Source: Arthrobacter jinronghuae (GTDB lineage: Bacteria > Actinomycetota > Actinomycetes > Actinomycetales > Micrococcaceae). From it: a DNA stretch of 64,000 bases. Positions 25,756 to 34,916 of this stretch are shown in pieces; the stretch's first letter is position 1; each line of letters opens with the position of its first letter. The translations under genes and the position numbers were made by a program. Location: positions 1,302,001 to 1,366,000 of the forward strand of contig NZ_CP104263.1 in assembly GCF_025244825.1 (NCBI RefSeq), in the 5' to 3' direction. Under the pieces are notes generated by a model. The model was not told the DNA's origin, ran no database searches, and saw only the letters and a program-made list of their open reading frames with translations.

Positions 25756-26304
25756 CTAGCTGCCGTCCGGGCCGGAAGGCTCGTCCTCCGGTTGATCCCC
25801 GGCTGGCCGGACGGAAGCATTCAGTTTGTGCAGCAGTCGGACCAGGGTATGGAGTTCCTCGGCTTCCCACCCCGTCCAGGTACGCCGGAAGTGCTCTTTG
25901 CGGGCGGTGGCCGTACCTTCCAGACGGGCAGCACCAACCTCGGTGAGATTGATGGGCTGCGCCCTTCCGTCCTCCGGGTCAGCATGTTTTTCCACGAGCC
26001 CCAGCGCCTGCAGCATAGCTACCTGCCTGCTGAGGGAGGGCTTACCCACACCGACCGCTGCGGCCAGGTCCGTCAGGCGCATGGGACCCTGCTGATGGAG
26101 CAGGACCATCAGCCCGTAGGCCGAAGGTTCCATCTCGGGGTGGACCTCCCGGGCGATCCGGTGGGAGCTGGCCCGGGCGCGGCGCCACAGCACGCTGAGC
26201 TCCTGCTCAAGGTCCTCTATTGCCGTGTCCTTGTCCGGCTCGGAACCGGAGGGGGGAGAAGCGTCGCCGGTGGGTGAATCGGCGGGACCGGATGTCTCGG
26301 TCAT
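25756..26304 (-). CDS. MarR family transcriptional regulator
   Basis: A 182-residue winged-helix regulator. An acidic Ser/Pro-rich N-terminus of about 30 residues is followed by the MarR fold: LYGL-type helix AYGLMVLLHQQGPMRLTDLA, the recognition segment VGKPSLSRQVAMLQALGLV and wing KHADPEDGRAQ. The ATG at 26304 lies 6 nt after TACAAT on the minus strand, consistent with a leaderless mRNA; a far upstream open frame is not coding. Divergent from DUF3046-recA. Ligand and targets unknown. Confidence 0.85.
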   Translation of the reverse strand: MTETSGPADSPTGDASPPSGSEPDKDTAIEDLEQELSVLWRRARASSHRIAREVHPEMEPSAYGLMVLLHQQGPMRLTDLAAAVGVGKPSLSRQVAMLQALGLVEKHADPEDGRAQPINLTEVGAARLEGTATARKEHFRRTWTGWEAEELHTLVRLLHKLNASVRPAGDQPEDEPSGPDGS

Positions 26305-26310
26305 CCTCCC

Positions 26311-26316
26311 ATTGTA
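26311..26316 (-). promoter_or_regulatory. -10 box of the marR gene (leaderless type)
   Basis: TACAAT on the minus strand, 6 nt before the ATG at 26304. This is the best match to the TAnnnT consensus in the window. Confidence 0.55.
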
Positions 26317-26409
26317 GGATCGCGGTCCTTCCACAGCACTGGAATATGTTGGCTTTCGAAGGCGGCGGGCCGGTTCGCTGCCGTGTTTCGTGCGTGAGAG
26401 GATTAATTG

Positions 26410-26634
26410 ATGCGTATCAGCGATTTCTGGCGGCTTATGGATGACGAGTTCGGTGCGGCCTACTCCCGGGTCCTGGCCGCGGATCTGGTGCTCGGCCAAC
26501 TCGGAGGGGTCACGGCTGCGCAGGCCTTGGACAAGGGCATGGAACCCAAATCCGTATGGCTGGCGGTATGCGAGATCCAGGACGTTCCACCCGAACGCCG
26601 GCTGGGCCGCGACATCAAGCCCAAGGCAAACTAG
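26410..26634 (+). CDS. DUF3046 protein
   Basis: A 74-residue actinobacterial protein of unknown function. MRISDFWRLMDDEFGAAYSR and the later ALDKGMEPKSVWLAVCE are typical of DUF3046, which is found directly upstream of recA across the phylum (Rv2738c in Mycobacterium tuberculosis). The ATG at 26410 follows GAGAGGA; a TTG one codon earlier is also possible. Separated from recA by 235 bp that contain the recA damage-response promoters. Confidence 0.85.
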   Translation: MRISDFWRLMDDEFGAAYSRVLAADLVLGQLGGVTAAQALDKGMEPKSVWLAVCEIQDVPPERRLGRDIKPKAN

Positions 26635-26678
26635 GGCTGCCGCCGTTCCCCGGCGAACGGACACGCCGGGTTCGCTGT

Positions 26679-26694
26679 TCGAATATTTGTTCGG
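26679..26694 (+). promoter_or_regulatory. LexA SOS box of recA
   Basis: TCGAATATTTGTTCGG matches the actinobacterial LexA consensus TCGAAC-N4-GTTCGA at 10 of 12 fixed positions (C to T in the left arm, A to G at the right end). It lies about 175 bp before recA, next to a possible -10 TATGCT near 26702. Confidence 0.8.
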
Positions 26695-26786
26695 ATAAAG
26701 ATATGCTCCTACACAGGGGCCCGTCCTAGCTGATACGGCCCGGGAATATCCACAAGACAACGAGTTATACGTTCCGGTCAGCCGTT

Positions 26787-26809
26787 TTGTCAGTGCCGCC
26801 GGATAGGGT
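26787..26809 (+). promoter_or_regulatory. PafBC-type (RecA-NDp) promoter of recA
   Basis: TTGTCAGTG (26787-26795), exactly 8 nt, then TAGGGT (26804-26809). This is a perfect match to TTGTCRGTG-N8-TAnnnT, the LexA-independent damage-inducible promoter known for mycobacterial recA and activated by PafBC. It gives recA a second damage input besides LexA. Confidence 0.8.
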
Positions 26810-26869
26810 CGTAGATAAGAAATGACGACCGGCCTACGGGCCGCCCACAACCACAACACGAGGTGAACA

Positions 26870-27922
26870 ATGGCTGCTCCAGCCGACCGCGCAAAAGCCC
26901 TAGAGGCAGCGCTGGCCCAGATTGACAAGCAATACGGCAAGGGCTCGATCATGCGCCTGGGCGACGAAGTGCGTGCCCCCGCCGAAACCATTTCCACCAG
27001 CTCCGTCGCTTTGGATGTTGCGCTGGGTATCGGCGGCCTGCCGCGCGGCCGCGTGGTGGAGATCTACGGACCGGAATCTTCCGGTAAGACCACCCTGGCC
27101 CTCCACGTCGTCGCCAATGCGCAGAAGAACGGCGGCATTGCGGCCTTCATCGACGCCGAGCACGCTCTGGACCCCATCTATGCAGCCAAGCTGGGCGTGG
27201 ATACGGACTCGCTGCTCGTTTCGCAGCCGGACACCGGCGAGCAGGCCCTGGAAATCATGGACATGCTGATCGGCTCCGGTTCGGTCGACGTCGTGGTCAT
27301 TGACTCCGTTGCCGCACTGGTTCCGCGTGCCGAAATCGAAGGCGACATGGGCGACAGCCACGTTGGCCTGCAGGCCCGCCTGATGAGCCAGGCACTCCGT
27401 AAGATCGCCGGCCGCCTGAGCCACACCAATACCACCGCAATCTTCATCAACCAGCTGCGTGAAAAGATCGGTGTCTTCTTCGGCAGCCCGGAAACCACCA
27501 CCGGTGGCAAGGCGCTGAAGTTCTACGCTTCGGTCCGCATCGACGTCCGCCGCATCGAGACGCTGAAGGAAGGCACCAACCCGGTCGGTAACCGTACGCG
27601 TGCCAAGATCGTCAAGAACAAGATGGCTCCGCCCTTCAAGCAGGCCGAGTTCGACATCATGTACGGCGTCGGCATTTCCCGCGAGGGCGGACTGATTGAC
27701 ATGGGCGTGGAACACGGCCTGGTCAAAAAGTCCGGTGCCTGGTTCACCTATGACGGTGACCAGCTGGGCCAGGGCAAGGAAAACTCGCGCAACTTCCTGA
27801 AGGACAACCCCGATCTGGCGGACGAGCTGGAGCGCCGTATCCGTGAAAAGCTCGGAATCGGCGTTCCTGCCGCTGAAGAGCCAGCAGTGCCGAAGCTGAA
27901 GGCAGTCGGAAAGGACTCCTAG
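26870..27922 (+). CDS. recA: recombinase RecA
   Basis: Strand-exchange protein and LexA co-protease. The protein has 350 residues with no intein (the mycobacterial recA intein is absent). Walker A GPESSGKT is at residues 67-74; [18 protein letters not shown] (loop 1/2 region) and the C-terminal acidic tail are normal. The ATG at 26870 follows AGGTGA. Two damage promoters precede it. recX follows after 192 bp that hold a hairpin which may limit read-through. Confidence 0.98.
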   Translation: MAAPADRAKALEAALAQIDKQYGKGSIMRLGDEVRAPAETISTSSVALDVALGIGGLPRGRVVEIYGPESSGKTTLALHVVANAQKNGGIAAFIDAEHALDPIYAAKLGVDTDSLLVSQPDTGEQALEIMDMLIGSGSVDVVVIDSVAALVPRAEIEGDMGDSHVGLQARLMSQALRKIAGRLSHTNTTAIFINQLREKIGVFFGSPETTTGGKALKFYASVRIDVRRIETLKEGTNPVGNRTRAKIVKNKMAPPFKQAEFDIMYGVGISREGGLIDMGVEHGLVKKSGAWFTYDGDQLGQGKENSRNFLKDNPDLADELERRIREKLGIGVPAAEEPAVPKLKAVGKDS

Positions 27923-27965
27923 CAGCCGGCCCGCGGTCCCGGCGATACCGGACCCGGGACAGAGG

Positions 27966-27996
27966 GAAGCCGCTCCCGGAGAGGGGGCGGCTTCCT
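27966..27996 (+). terminator. possible attenuating hairpin between recA and recX
   Basis: GGAAGCCGC (27966-27974) pairs with GCGGCTTCC (27988-27996). There is no T run, so it may be a partial terminator or RNA 3' end that sets the recA:recX ratio. Confidence 0.4.
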
Positions 27997-28114
27997 GTCC
28001 GGTCTGCCCGGGCCGCTCGGAACGGCGCGCTATCCGCGGCCACCCTCCGCGGCGGTCCAGGGAATGGAAGTCCGGGGGAGTAAAACGGGAGCAGAGTCCC
28101 GGGAGCGGATAGTT

Positions 28115-28990
28115 ATGGATACCTCGCAGGAAGAGACCCTGGCTGAGCTGAAGCGGCGGCTCGCCGAAATCAGCGTGGCGGCGGCAGCCACGCCGGCCGG
28201 CGACGGGGCCGCTCCGGGCGGTGCGAAAGGAACACGCACGGCACCCGAACCGGTGGACACCCGTGCTGCCACACCAACCCGACGCCGGAAGCCGCCTGCC
28301 AAGGTACCCGACACCTTCAAGGAAGACGGCTTCGGTGAGGAAGCTCCCGCCGACGAGCCCTGGGCGGAAACCGGTACGGGGGACGCCGGTTCGAAACGGA
28401 GCGGGAAAAATTCCGGCCGCGGACGGCAGGCCTGGGGACAGCAGGGTGCAGACGCAGACCCGCCGGAGGAAGTCGTCCCGCTGACGCCCGAGGAAGCTTA
28501 CGCTGAGGCCAAGGCAATCGTCCTGCGTCAGCTGACTGCCTCTCCCAAGAGCCGCAAACAGCTTGAAACCAAGCTTGCGGAAAAAGACATTCCGCCGGAT
28601 GCCGCAGCTGCGGTCCTTGACCGGTTCGAAGAAGTGCAACTCGTGGATGATGCCGAGTTTGCGCGTCTGTGGGTCCGCAGCAGGTCCCAAAGCAAGTCCC
28701 TGGCCCGCGGTGCCCTGCGCCGTGAACTGACGGAAAAGGGGATTGCGCCGGATCTCGCCGCAGAAGCGCTTGAGCAGGTCAGTGCCGACGACGAACTCGA
28801 GGCCGCCCGCGCCCTGGCAAGGAAAAAGCTCCAGATGTCCGCCGATCTTTCCGACCGCGGCGTGCGCGACAAACAGACCCGCCGCCTGGTGGGGATGCTG
28901 GCCCGGAAGGGCTATTCCCCGTCGCTCGGCTTTAGGGTGGCGGCCGAAATTATCGGCGAAGTCCGTGATGCCCGGGGAGACTCCGTCTAG
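28115..28990 (+). CDS. recX: regulatory protein RecX, with long N-terminal extension
   Basis: Inhibitor or modulator of RecA filaments. From ATG 28115 the protein has 291 residues, compared with about 150-180 for a minimal RecX. The RecX core is residues 135-290 (three-helix repeats; SRKQLETKLAEKDIPPDAA and GALRRELTEKGIAPDLA). The first 130 residues are charged low complexity. GGGAGCGG before 28115 serves as ribosome binding site; ATG 28064 would add 17 residues. Placement after recA is the usual order. Confidence 0.9.
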   Translation: MDTSQEETLAELKRRLAEISVAAAATPAGDGAAPGGAKGTRTAPEPVDTRAATPTRRRKPPAKVPDTFKEDGFGEEAPADEPWAETGTGDAGSKRSGKNSGRGRQAWGQQGADADPPEEVVPLTPEEAYAEAKAIVLRQLTASPKSRKQLETKLAEKDIPPDAAAAVLDRFEEVQLVDDAEFARLWVRSRSQSKSLARGALRRELTEKGIAPDLAAEALEQVSADDELEAARALARKKLQMSADLSDRGVRDKQTRRLVGMLARKGYSPSLGFRVAAEIIGEVRDARGDSV

Positions 28991-29116
28991 CCGGCGGACC
29001 GCGGGCCGGGCCCCGGCCGTAGGGCAGGTGGCGAAGCAAAGCTACCCGGCGCAATGCGGCAGAACGGGAAATAACCAGCACTATTCGTCGTAGTGTCAAT
29101 CCGACGCGCCGTATCG

Positions 29117-29122
29117 TATGCT
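29117..29122 (+). promoter_or_regulatory. -10 box of the first secreted coiled-coil gene
   Basis: TATGCT, 9 nt before the ATG at 29132. Transcription would start a few bases before the ATG or at it. Confidence 0.4.
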
Positions 29123-29131
29123 GTGCCAACT

Positions 29132-30466
29132 ATGTTAAAGATGAGGTTGGCGGGGCCCATGTTGCATCCGGTAAGTCGTTTCTCTCTGGTGCGTGCACGG
29201 AGAACCCCGTTCTATGCCCTGGTCCTTACCAGTGTGCTCGCTTCGGCGGTCCTGACTGCCGCGCCCGGTTCTGCGGCGGACCCCTACCCTTCCTGGGACG
29301 ATATCCAGCAGGCAAAGTCCTCTGAGTCGGCCAAAGCTGCTGAAGCGGAGAAGCTGGAAGGCCTGCTGTCGGACCTGCGCGAGGACGCCGGATCCCTGGG
29401 CGATGCAGCCGTGGATGCGGCGAACCGCTACAACGCAGCCAAGGATGCCCTTGCCGCCAGCGACAAGGAGCGTGCTGCCATGGCCGCACAGCGCGAAGCG
29501 GCAGCCGAGCATTCAGCTGGATTGATGCGGCAAGTCGCCGGGCTCGCGGCCGAAACCTACAAGTCCGGCGGGTCGGCTTCCGACAGCATGGCTTTGATGC
29601 TGTTGGACACGGATGCCTCGGCGGACGCACTGCACGGTGCGGGCCTTATGGATAGGGTCTCGTCGCGGGCGGGCAACCTGTATGCCGAAGCAGTGGCATC
29701 GGAAAAAGTTGCCGCCGGATTCCGGGAGCAGGAACAGGAAGCCAGGGACGCACGGGCCGAGCTTGCCGCCGAAGCGGAAAAGGCCCTCGAGGAGGCCGGA
29801 GCCTCCGCTGCCGCCGCTGGCAAGGCAGTGCAGGACGAAGAGGCCCGCAAGGCCGTCCTGCTTGCACAATTGGCAGACCTGCACGGCAGCACAGCCGCCG
29901 CCGAGGAGGCACGGCTCCGCGGGATCGCCGCCGAGAAGGCGTTTCAGGAACAGCACGATGCCGCGGGACGGGCGGCTGCAGGAGAGCCCGCGCCGGAAGG
30001 GCAACAGCCGGCAAATCCGCCGGTCGGTGCGGCACCGAATCCGCCGGGAACACGGCCCCCGGAAGTCGTGGTGCCTGCGCCCCAGCCAGCCCCCGCACCG
30101 GCACCTGCCCCGGTCCAGCCTGCACCGCCGCCCGCACCCGCACCGGGGCAGCCGGTGAATGACCCGGCGGGTGCACAGAACTACGCATCCGGGCGGATGG
30201 GCAACTACGGCTGGGACGGGAACGAGTTCCGCTGCCTGATAATCCTTTGGAATCACGAGTCCAACTGGCTAACCACCGCCGACAACCCCTACAGCGACGC
30301 TTACGGCATCCCGCAGTCCCTGCCGGGGAGCAACATGTCGAGTCATGGCTCCGATTGGCAGACCAACTACCGGACCCAGATCAACTGGGGGCTGGATTAC
30401 ATCAGTTCCAGGTATGGCACACCGTGTGCGGCCTATGGTTTCTGGCAGCGCAATAACTGGTACTGA
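29132..30466 (+). CDS. secreted coiled-coil protein with aggregation-promoting-factor-like C-terminal domain
   Basis: A 444-residue exported protein. A signal peptide ends near residue 50 (VLTAAPGSAADPYPSW). Residues 60-280 form an Ala/Glu-rich coiled coil resembling the N-terminal parts of CwlO/RipA-type peptidoglycan hydrolases. A Pro/Ala-rich linker follows (about 290-350). The last 85 residues, with [42 protein letters not shown] and the end NNWY, resemble the transglycosylase-like domain of aggregation-promoting factors; the Glu in HESNW would be catalytic. Start chosen by -10 box; ATG 29159 is an alternative. The next gene shares this end domain. Confidence 0.75.
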   Translation: MLKMRLAGPMLHPVSRFSLVRARRTPFYALVLTSVLASAVLTAAPGSAADPYPSWDDIQQAKSSESAKAAEAEKLEGLLSDLREDAGSLGDAAVDAANRYNAAKDALAASDKERAAMAAQREAAAEHSAGLMRQVAGLAAETYKSGGSASDSMALMLLDTDASADALHGAGLMDRVSSRAGNLYAEAVASEKVAAGFREQEQEARDARAELAAEAEKALEEAGASAAAAGKAVQDEEARKAVLLAQLADLHGSTAAAEEARLRGIAAEKAFQEQHDAAGRAAAGEPAPEGQQPANPPVGAAPNPPGTRPPEVVVPAPQPAPAPAPAPVQPAPPPAPAPGQPVNDPAGAQNYASGRMGNYGWDGNEFRCLIILWNHESNWLTTADNPYSDAYGIPQSLPGSNMSSHGSDWQTNYRTQINWGLDYISSRYGTPCAAYGFWQRNNWY

Positions 30467-30501
30467 TCAGGTACCTGCGGCGGTCAGCGGGTTACCTGAT
30501 C
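30465..30501 (+). terminator. inverted repeat at the end of the first secreted-protein gene
   Basis: GATCAGGTA (30465-30473, overlapping the stop) and TACCTGATC (30493-30501) are perfect 9-bp arms. No T run follows, so it may be a protein site, an RNA 3' stabiliser or a weak terminator. Confidence 0.4.
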
Positions 30502-30551
30502 GACGTCAATAGCAGCGTTACCGTTTTGAGACTTTTCCCAGAAAACTCCGA

Positions 30552-30557
30552 TACCGT
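30552..30557 (+). promoter_or_regulatory. -10 box of the second secreted-protein gene
   Basis: TACCGT, 9 nt before GTG 30567, the same spacing as in the paralogue upstream. Confidence 0.4.
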
Positions 30558-30566
30558 CCTGCGCTT

Positions 30567-31379
30567 GTGACTTCAACTAACTTCACGCGACGCGATCAGA
30601 CCCGCATCCGGCGAGCCCTGCGACGCCGCCGGCGGCTCCGCCTCGGTGCCGCGACCGCGCTGGGTTCCCTGGCTGTGGCCGGTGTTTCCGGCGCTGCCGT
30701 TGGCACTGCGGGGGCAAACCTTCGGTCCACGGCCGGTATCCAGCTGGTGAACCTGGCCGAACCGCTCCTTGCCGCTGCAGAGGACGTCGACAACGCCGAC
30801 GACGCCGACGACGCCGACGACGGCGACGGCGGCGGGGCTCGGGCAGCCGGGCCTGACGACCGTCCAGCAACTGATAACGAGTCCGACAGGCGGGCGCCGG
30901 AGAAAGCCCAGCCCGACACGGCCGAAGCAGGGACAGGAACAGGGGTGGAGGTCCCGGAACACCGGGAGCTCGCAGCGAAGGCTGCAGCCGATGCAGCCGC
31001 ACGGAGCGCCGCAGCCGACGCCGCTGCGCAAACGGCTGCGGAAGAAGCGGCCCGAGCGGCCGTACCGCTCGATGATCCCGCCGCGGCCAAGGCCTATGCT
31101 GCCTCGGCCCTGCCCGCCCGGGGTTGGGATGCGGGCCAGCTGACCTGCCTCGACACCCTCTGGACCAAGGAATCGGAATGGCTGACGAGCGCGGTCAATC
31201 CCAGCAGCGGTGCCTACGGGATCGCGCAGTCCCTCCCGGCCGAGAAGATGGCAGTTGCCGGAGCCGACTGGAAAGTCAGCTATGCCACGCAGATCAACTG
31301 GGGCCTGGACTACATTGCGTCGCGCTACGGCAGCCCCTGCAGCGCACTCAATTTCCATTACGCCAACAACTGGTACTAG
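30567..31379 (+). CDS. secreted protein with aggregation-promoting-factor-like C-terminal domain
   Basis: A 270-residue exported protein and paralogue of its upstream neighbour. A very basic N-terminus ([13 protein letters not shown]) precedes a hydrophobic signal helix to about residue 50. An acidic Asp/Ala repeat (residues 74-90) and an Ala-rich helix follow. The last 80 residues align with the neighbour: [42 protein letters not shown] and NNWY, with two conserved Cys and a candidate catalytic Glu in KESEW. The coiled coil of the neighbour is missing. Start GTG 30567. Probable peptidoglycan-acting enzyme; activity unproven. Confidence 0.75.
   Translation: MTSTNFTRRDQTRIRRALRRRRRLRLGAATALGSLAVAGVSGAAVGTAGANLRSTAGIQLVNLAEPLLAAAEDVDNADDADDADDGDGGGARAAGPDDRPATDNESDRRAPEKAQPDTAEAGTGTGVEVPEHRELAAKAAADAAARSAAADAAAQTAAEEAARAAVPLDDPAAAKAYAASALPARGWDAGQLTCLDTLWTKESEWLTSAVNPSSGAYGIAQSLPAEKMAVAGADWKVSYATQINWGLDYIASRYGSPCSALNFHYANNWY
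30792..30830 (+). repeat. 9-bp tandem repeat encoding Asp-Ala-Asp
   Basis: About four copies of GACGCCGAC (30792-30800, 30801-30809, 30810-30818 and a variant). It encodes the acidic DDADD tract of the second secreted protein and can change in size without shifting frame. Confidence 0.8.
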
Positions 31380-31425
31380 GAAAAAGTCTGCCGCGGGGCA
31401 TACCGGGCGGCAGCGCCAATGGACG

Positions 31426-31437
31426 TACCCTAGGAGG
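31426..31437 (+). promoter_or_regulatory. miaB -10 box and AGGAGG
   Basis: TACCCT (31426-31431) followed by AGGAGG (31432-31437). If the mRNA is leaderless the start is GTG 31438; if not, AGGAGG is well placed for TTG 31444. The two readings differ by two residues. Confidence 0.5.
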
Positions 31438-32958
31438 GTGAGTTTGACTGTTTCCTCTCCTGCCCCCGAGGCCACCGCGGCCCAGCCCCGCACTTACGAG
31501 GTGCGCACCTTCGGCTGCCAGATGAATGTGCACGATTCCGAGCGGATTTCGGGCCTGCTGGAAGGCGCCGGTTACGTGCCGTCCGACGGCGAACTGGCGG
31601 ACATCGTCGTGTTCAACACCTGTGCCGTGCGGGAGAACGCGGACAACAAGCTGTACGGCAACCTCGGGCAGCTGGCGCCGGTCAAGGAAAAGCGGCCCGG
31701 GATGCAGATTGCCGTGGGCGGCTGCCTGGCGCAGAAGGACCGGGACACCATCCTGCGCAAGGCACCCTGGGTGGACGCCGTCTTCGGCACGCACAACATC
31801 GGTTCGCTGCCGGCACTGCTGGAACGGGCCCGGCACAATGCCAAGGCCGAGCTGGAGATCCTGGAGTCCCTGGACGTCTTTCCCTCCACGCTGCCCACCA
31901 AACGCGATTCGGTGTATTCGGGCTGGGTCTCGATTTCCGTAGGCTGCAACAACACCTGCACCTTCTGCATCGTCCCGTCGCTGCGCGGCAAGGAACGCGA
32001 CCGGCGGCCGGGGGAGATCCTGGCGGAAATCCGGGCCCTGGTGGACGACGGCGCCATCGAGGTAACGCTGCTGGGCCAGAACGTGAACTCTTACGGGGTG
32101 GAATTCGGCGACCGCGGGGCCTTCGCCAAACTGCTGCGTGCCTGCGGCGACATCGAGGGGCTGGAGCGGGTGCGTTTTACCAGCCCGCACCCTGCGGCAT
32201 TCACCGACGACGTCATTGAGGCCATGGCCGAGACGCCCAACGTGATGCCGCAGCTGCACATGCCGCTGCAGTCGGGTTCGGACAAGGTCCTCAAGGACAT
32301 GCGCCGCTCCTACCGGTCAAAGAAGTTCCTCGGGATCCTGGACCGGGTCCGGGAACGGATGCCCCACGCAGCCATCTCCACTGACATCATCGTGGGTTTC
32401 CCGGGGGAGACGGAGGAGGACTTCGCCGCCACCCTCGACGTCGTCGAGCAGTCCCGTTTCGCGAACGCCTTTACCTTCCAGTATTCAAAGCGTCCGGGCA
32501 CCCCGGCGGCGGAGCTGGCCGACCAGCTGCCGAAGGCCGTGGTGCAGGAGCGCTATGAACGCCTCACCGCACTGCAGGACCGGATTGCCGCCGAGGAAAA
32601 CGCCAAGCAGGTCGGCACCACCGTTGAGGTCATGGTCACCGCGGCCTCGGGCCGCAAATCCGGGGAGACGGGACGCCTCTCCGGACGTTCCCGGGACCAG
32701 CGCCTGGTGCACTTCTCGGTGCCCGACGGCGCGCCGGTACCGCGCCCGGGCGACCTCGTTACCGTGCCGGTCACCGCCGCCGCCGCGTTCCACCTGATCT
32801 CCGACCCCGCCGGACCCGCCGACTACTCGCTGCGGCGTTCCCGTGCCGGTGATGCCTGGGACCGCTCGCAGGCCGAGTCCTGCGGCGTACCGGCCGGACC
32901 CGCAGGCACCCGAACCGGCGTGTCCCTCGGCATGCCCGCGCTGCCGCCGCGTTCCTGA
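31438..32958 (+). CDS. miaB: tRNA-2-methylthio-N6-dimethylallyladenosine synthase MiaB
   Basis: Methylthiolates i6A37 of tRNAs, the step after MiaA, whose gene follows by 6 bp. The protein has 506 residues. The UPF0004 N-terminal domain uses Cys in [16 protein letters not shown] and GGCLAQK; the radical SAM motif CNNTCTFC is at residues 170-177; a C-terminal TRAM domain spans about 385-450. A Ser/Pro-rich 45-residue tail follows. GTG 31438 was chosen on the -10 spacing. In mycobacteria miaB also lies downstream of recA-recX. Confidence 0.95.
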   Translation: MSLTVSSPAPEATAAQPRTYEVRTFGCQMNVHDSERISGLLEGAGYVPSDGELADIVVFNTCAVRENADNKLYGNLGQLAPVKEKRPGMQIAVGGCLAQKDRDTILRKAPWVDAVFGTHNIGSLPALLERARHNAKAELEILESLDVFPSTLPTKRDSVYSGWVSISVGCNNTCTFCIVPSLRGKERDRRPGEILAEIRALVDDGAIEVTLLGQNVNSYGVEFGDRGAFAKLLRACGDIEGLERVRFTSPHPAAFTDDVIEAMAETPNVMPQLHMPLQSGSDKVLKDMRRSYRSKKFLGILDRVRERMPHAAISTDIIVGFPGETEEDFAATLDVVEQSRFANAFTFQYSKRPGTPAAELADQLPKAVVQERYERLTALQDRIAAEENAKQVGTTVEVMVTAASGRKSGETGRLSGRSRDQRLVHFSVPDGAPVPRPGDLVTVPVTAAAAFHLISDPAGPADYSLRRSRAGDAWDRSQAESCGVPAGPAGTRTGVSLGMPALPPRS

Positions 32959-32964
32959 GCGCCC

Positions 32965-33960
32965 GTGAACCCCTCCCAAAGTGTCCCCGGAAATTCCCCT
33001 GCGGTAGCCCCCGTGAGTGCTCCAAAGCCGTCCGCCGACGAACGGCCGGTGATCGCCGTCGTCGGTCCCACCGGGTCCGGAAAGTCCGACCTGGGCGTTG
33101 CCCTGGCCCTGGAACTCGGCGGCGAAGTGATCAATGCCGACTCCATGCAGTTCTACCGGGGGATGGATATCGGCACCGCGAAGATTACCGGGGCCGAACG
33201 CCGCGGCGTGCCGCACCACCTGCTGGACATCATGGACGTGACCGAAGAGGCAAGCGTCTCGGCCTTCCAGGCGCAGGCACGGGAGCTGATTTCCGGGATC
33301 CGGGCGCGGGGCCGGTATCCCGTCCTGGTCGGTGGTTCCGGGCTGTACGTCCGGGCCGCACTGGACGTCCTGGAATTCCCGGGCACCGACCCGGCCGTCC
33401 GCGCCGGGATCGAAGCCGAACTGGAGGCCAGGGGCCTGCCCGCGCTGCAGGACCGGCTGCGGGACGTGGACCCGGTCTCTGCCGAACGGATTTCCGATGC
33501 GCGCCGGGTGGTACGCGCACTCGAGGTGGTTGAACTGACCGGACGGCCGTTCAGCTCCTTCATGCCGGTGCGGGAGTACGTCTCGCCGGCCGTGCAGATC
33601 GGCCTGGGCGTGGAACGGCCGGTGCTGCACGAACGCCTGGCCCGCCGGGTGGACAGGATGGTGGACGAAGGTCTGCTGGAAGAAGTCCGGCGGCTTGAGC
33701 CGGCCGGACTGCGGACCGGCCGGACCGCCTCGCGCGCCCTGGGATACGCACAGTTCCTGGCCGTCCTGGACGGGAAATCGTCCGTGCCGGAAGCCGCGGC
33801 GGCCACTGTGGTGGCTACCCGCCAGTTCGCCCGCCGGCAACTGACCTGGTTCCGTGCGGATCCGCGGATCACCTGGCTGGAGCATAACGACCCCCGGCTG
33901 CTGGCCCGGGCGGCCGCGGCCGTCCGTGAAGGGCGCCCGCCCAGTATCCTTGATAAGTGA
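32965..33960 (+). CDS. miaA: tRNA dimethylallyltransferase MiaA
   Basis: Adds the dimethylallyl group to A37 of tRNAs reading UNN codons. The protein has 331 residues. P-loop [11 protein letters not shown] is near residues 33-43, [18 protein letters not shown] near 60, and GGSGLYVRA near 126; all are family signatures. GTG 32965 has only a weak ribosome binding site, and GTG 33013 in the Pro-rich N-terminus is an alternative. Its last bases carry the dapF promoter, and its TGA overlaps the dapF GTG. Confidence 0.95.
   Translation: MNPSQSVPGNSPAVAPVSAPKPSADERPVIAVVGPTGSGKSDLGVALALELGGEVINADSMQFYRGMDIGTAKITGAERRGVPHHLLDIMDVTEEASVSAFQAQARELISGIRARGRYPVLVGGSGLYVRAALDVLEFPGTDPAVRAGIEAELEARGLPALQDRLRDVDPVSAERISDARRVVRALEVVELTGRPFSSFMPVREYVSPAVQIGLGVERPVLHERLARRVDRMVDEGLLEEVRRLEPAGLRTGRTASRALGYAQFLAVLDGKSSVPEAAAATVVATRQFARRQLTWFRADPRITWLEHNDPRLLARAAAAVREGRPPSILDK
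33945..33950 (+). promoter_or_regulatory. -10 box of dapF inside miaA (leaderless type)
   Basis: TATCCT, 6 nt before GTG 33957. It would let dapF be transcribed separately from miaB-miaA. Confidence 0.45.
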
Positions 33961-34916
33961 CCAATACTTCTGCTGCCTCAGCTGCATCCCTGTCCGCCTC
34001 CGGCCTTCCCTCCTCCGTGGCCGGGCTGCCCTTCGCGAAGGGCCACGGCACAGGCAACGACTTTGTGCTGGTGGCCGATCCCGACGCATCGCATGATCTT
34101 GCCGCCGACGAAGTAGCCGCAGTCTGCGACCGGCACCGCGGAGTGGGCGGCGACGGTTTCATCCGCGCCGTCCGGTCCGAGCATCTCCCGGAAGGCCGTG
34201 CCCTGCTGCAGACGGCTCCGGAAGCCCAGTGGTTCATGGACTACCGGAACTCCGACGGCAGCATTTCGGAAATGTGCGGGAACGGGGTGCGTGTCTTCGT
34301 GCACTTCCTGCTGGAAGAGCGGCTGGTGGAACTGGCCGAGGGCGCGTCCCTGGTGATCGGTACCCGCGCCGGGGTCAAGACCGTCACCCGGATGGCCGGC
34401 GGCTATGCGGTGGACATGGGGCCCTGGGAGTTCATTTACCCTGACCACGCGGCTGCCAAGTCCATGGACACAGTGGTCAACGCAGACGGACTGGAAGTGC
34501 CCCGCCCGGGCCTCTCCGTCAGCATGGGTAACCCCCACACCGTCGTGGCCCTCGCGGAACTGGACGAACTGGCGGCGACCAACCTGACCGCAGCACCGTC
34601 CGTGCAGCCGGAACCGGAGCACGGAACCAACGTGGAGTTCGTGGTCCCGGCCGAGCCGCTCGTAGAAGACGGGGTGGGGCTGCTCACCATGCGCGTCCAC
34701 GAGCGGGGCGTCGGCGAAACCCTCTCCTGCGGAACCGGCGCCTGCGCCGCCGCCGTAGCCACCCGGTTCTGGGCCGGAGCCGAAGCACCCGATGACTGGG
34801 CAGTGACTGTGCCGGGCGGCGTCGTCGGCGTCCGGTTCCGCACCGGACCCGACGGCCGCGAACATGTGGAGCTCAGCGGACCGGCCGTGCTGGTGGCCCG
34901 CGGAACCCTGCTCTAG
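33957..34916 (+). CDS. dapF: diaminopimelate epimerase DapF
   Basis: Interconverts LL- and meso-diaminopimelate, last but one step to lysine and a step to peptidoglycan. The protein has 319 residues. The two catalytic cysteines are Cys107 in EMCGNGVR and Cys258 in [17 protein letters not shown] near residue 29 and GNPHTV near 187 complete the profile. GTG 33957 overlaps the miaA stop (GTGA). Its TAG shares a CTAG with the stop of the convergent methyltransferase gene. Confidence 0.96.
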   Translation: MTNTSAASAASLSASGLPSSVAGLPFAKGHGTGNDFVLVADPDASHDLAADEVAAVCDRHRGVGGDGFIRAVRSEHLPEGRALLQTAPEAQWFMDYRNSDGSISEMCGNGVRVFVHFLLEERLVELAEGASLVIGTRAGVKTVTRMAGGYAVDMGPWEFIYPDHAAAKSMDTVVNADGLEVPRPGLSVSMGNPHTVVALAELDELAATNLTAAPSVQPEPEHGTNVEFVVPAEPLVEDGVGLLTMRVHERGVGETLSCGTGACAAAVATRFWAGAEAPDDWAVTVPGGVVGVRFRTGPDGREHVELSGPAVLVARGTLL

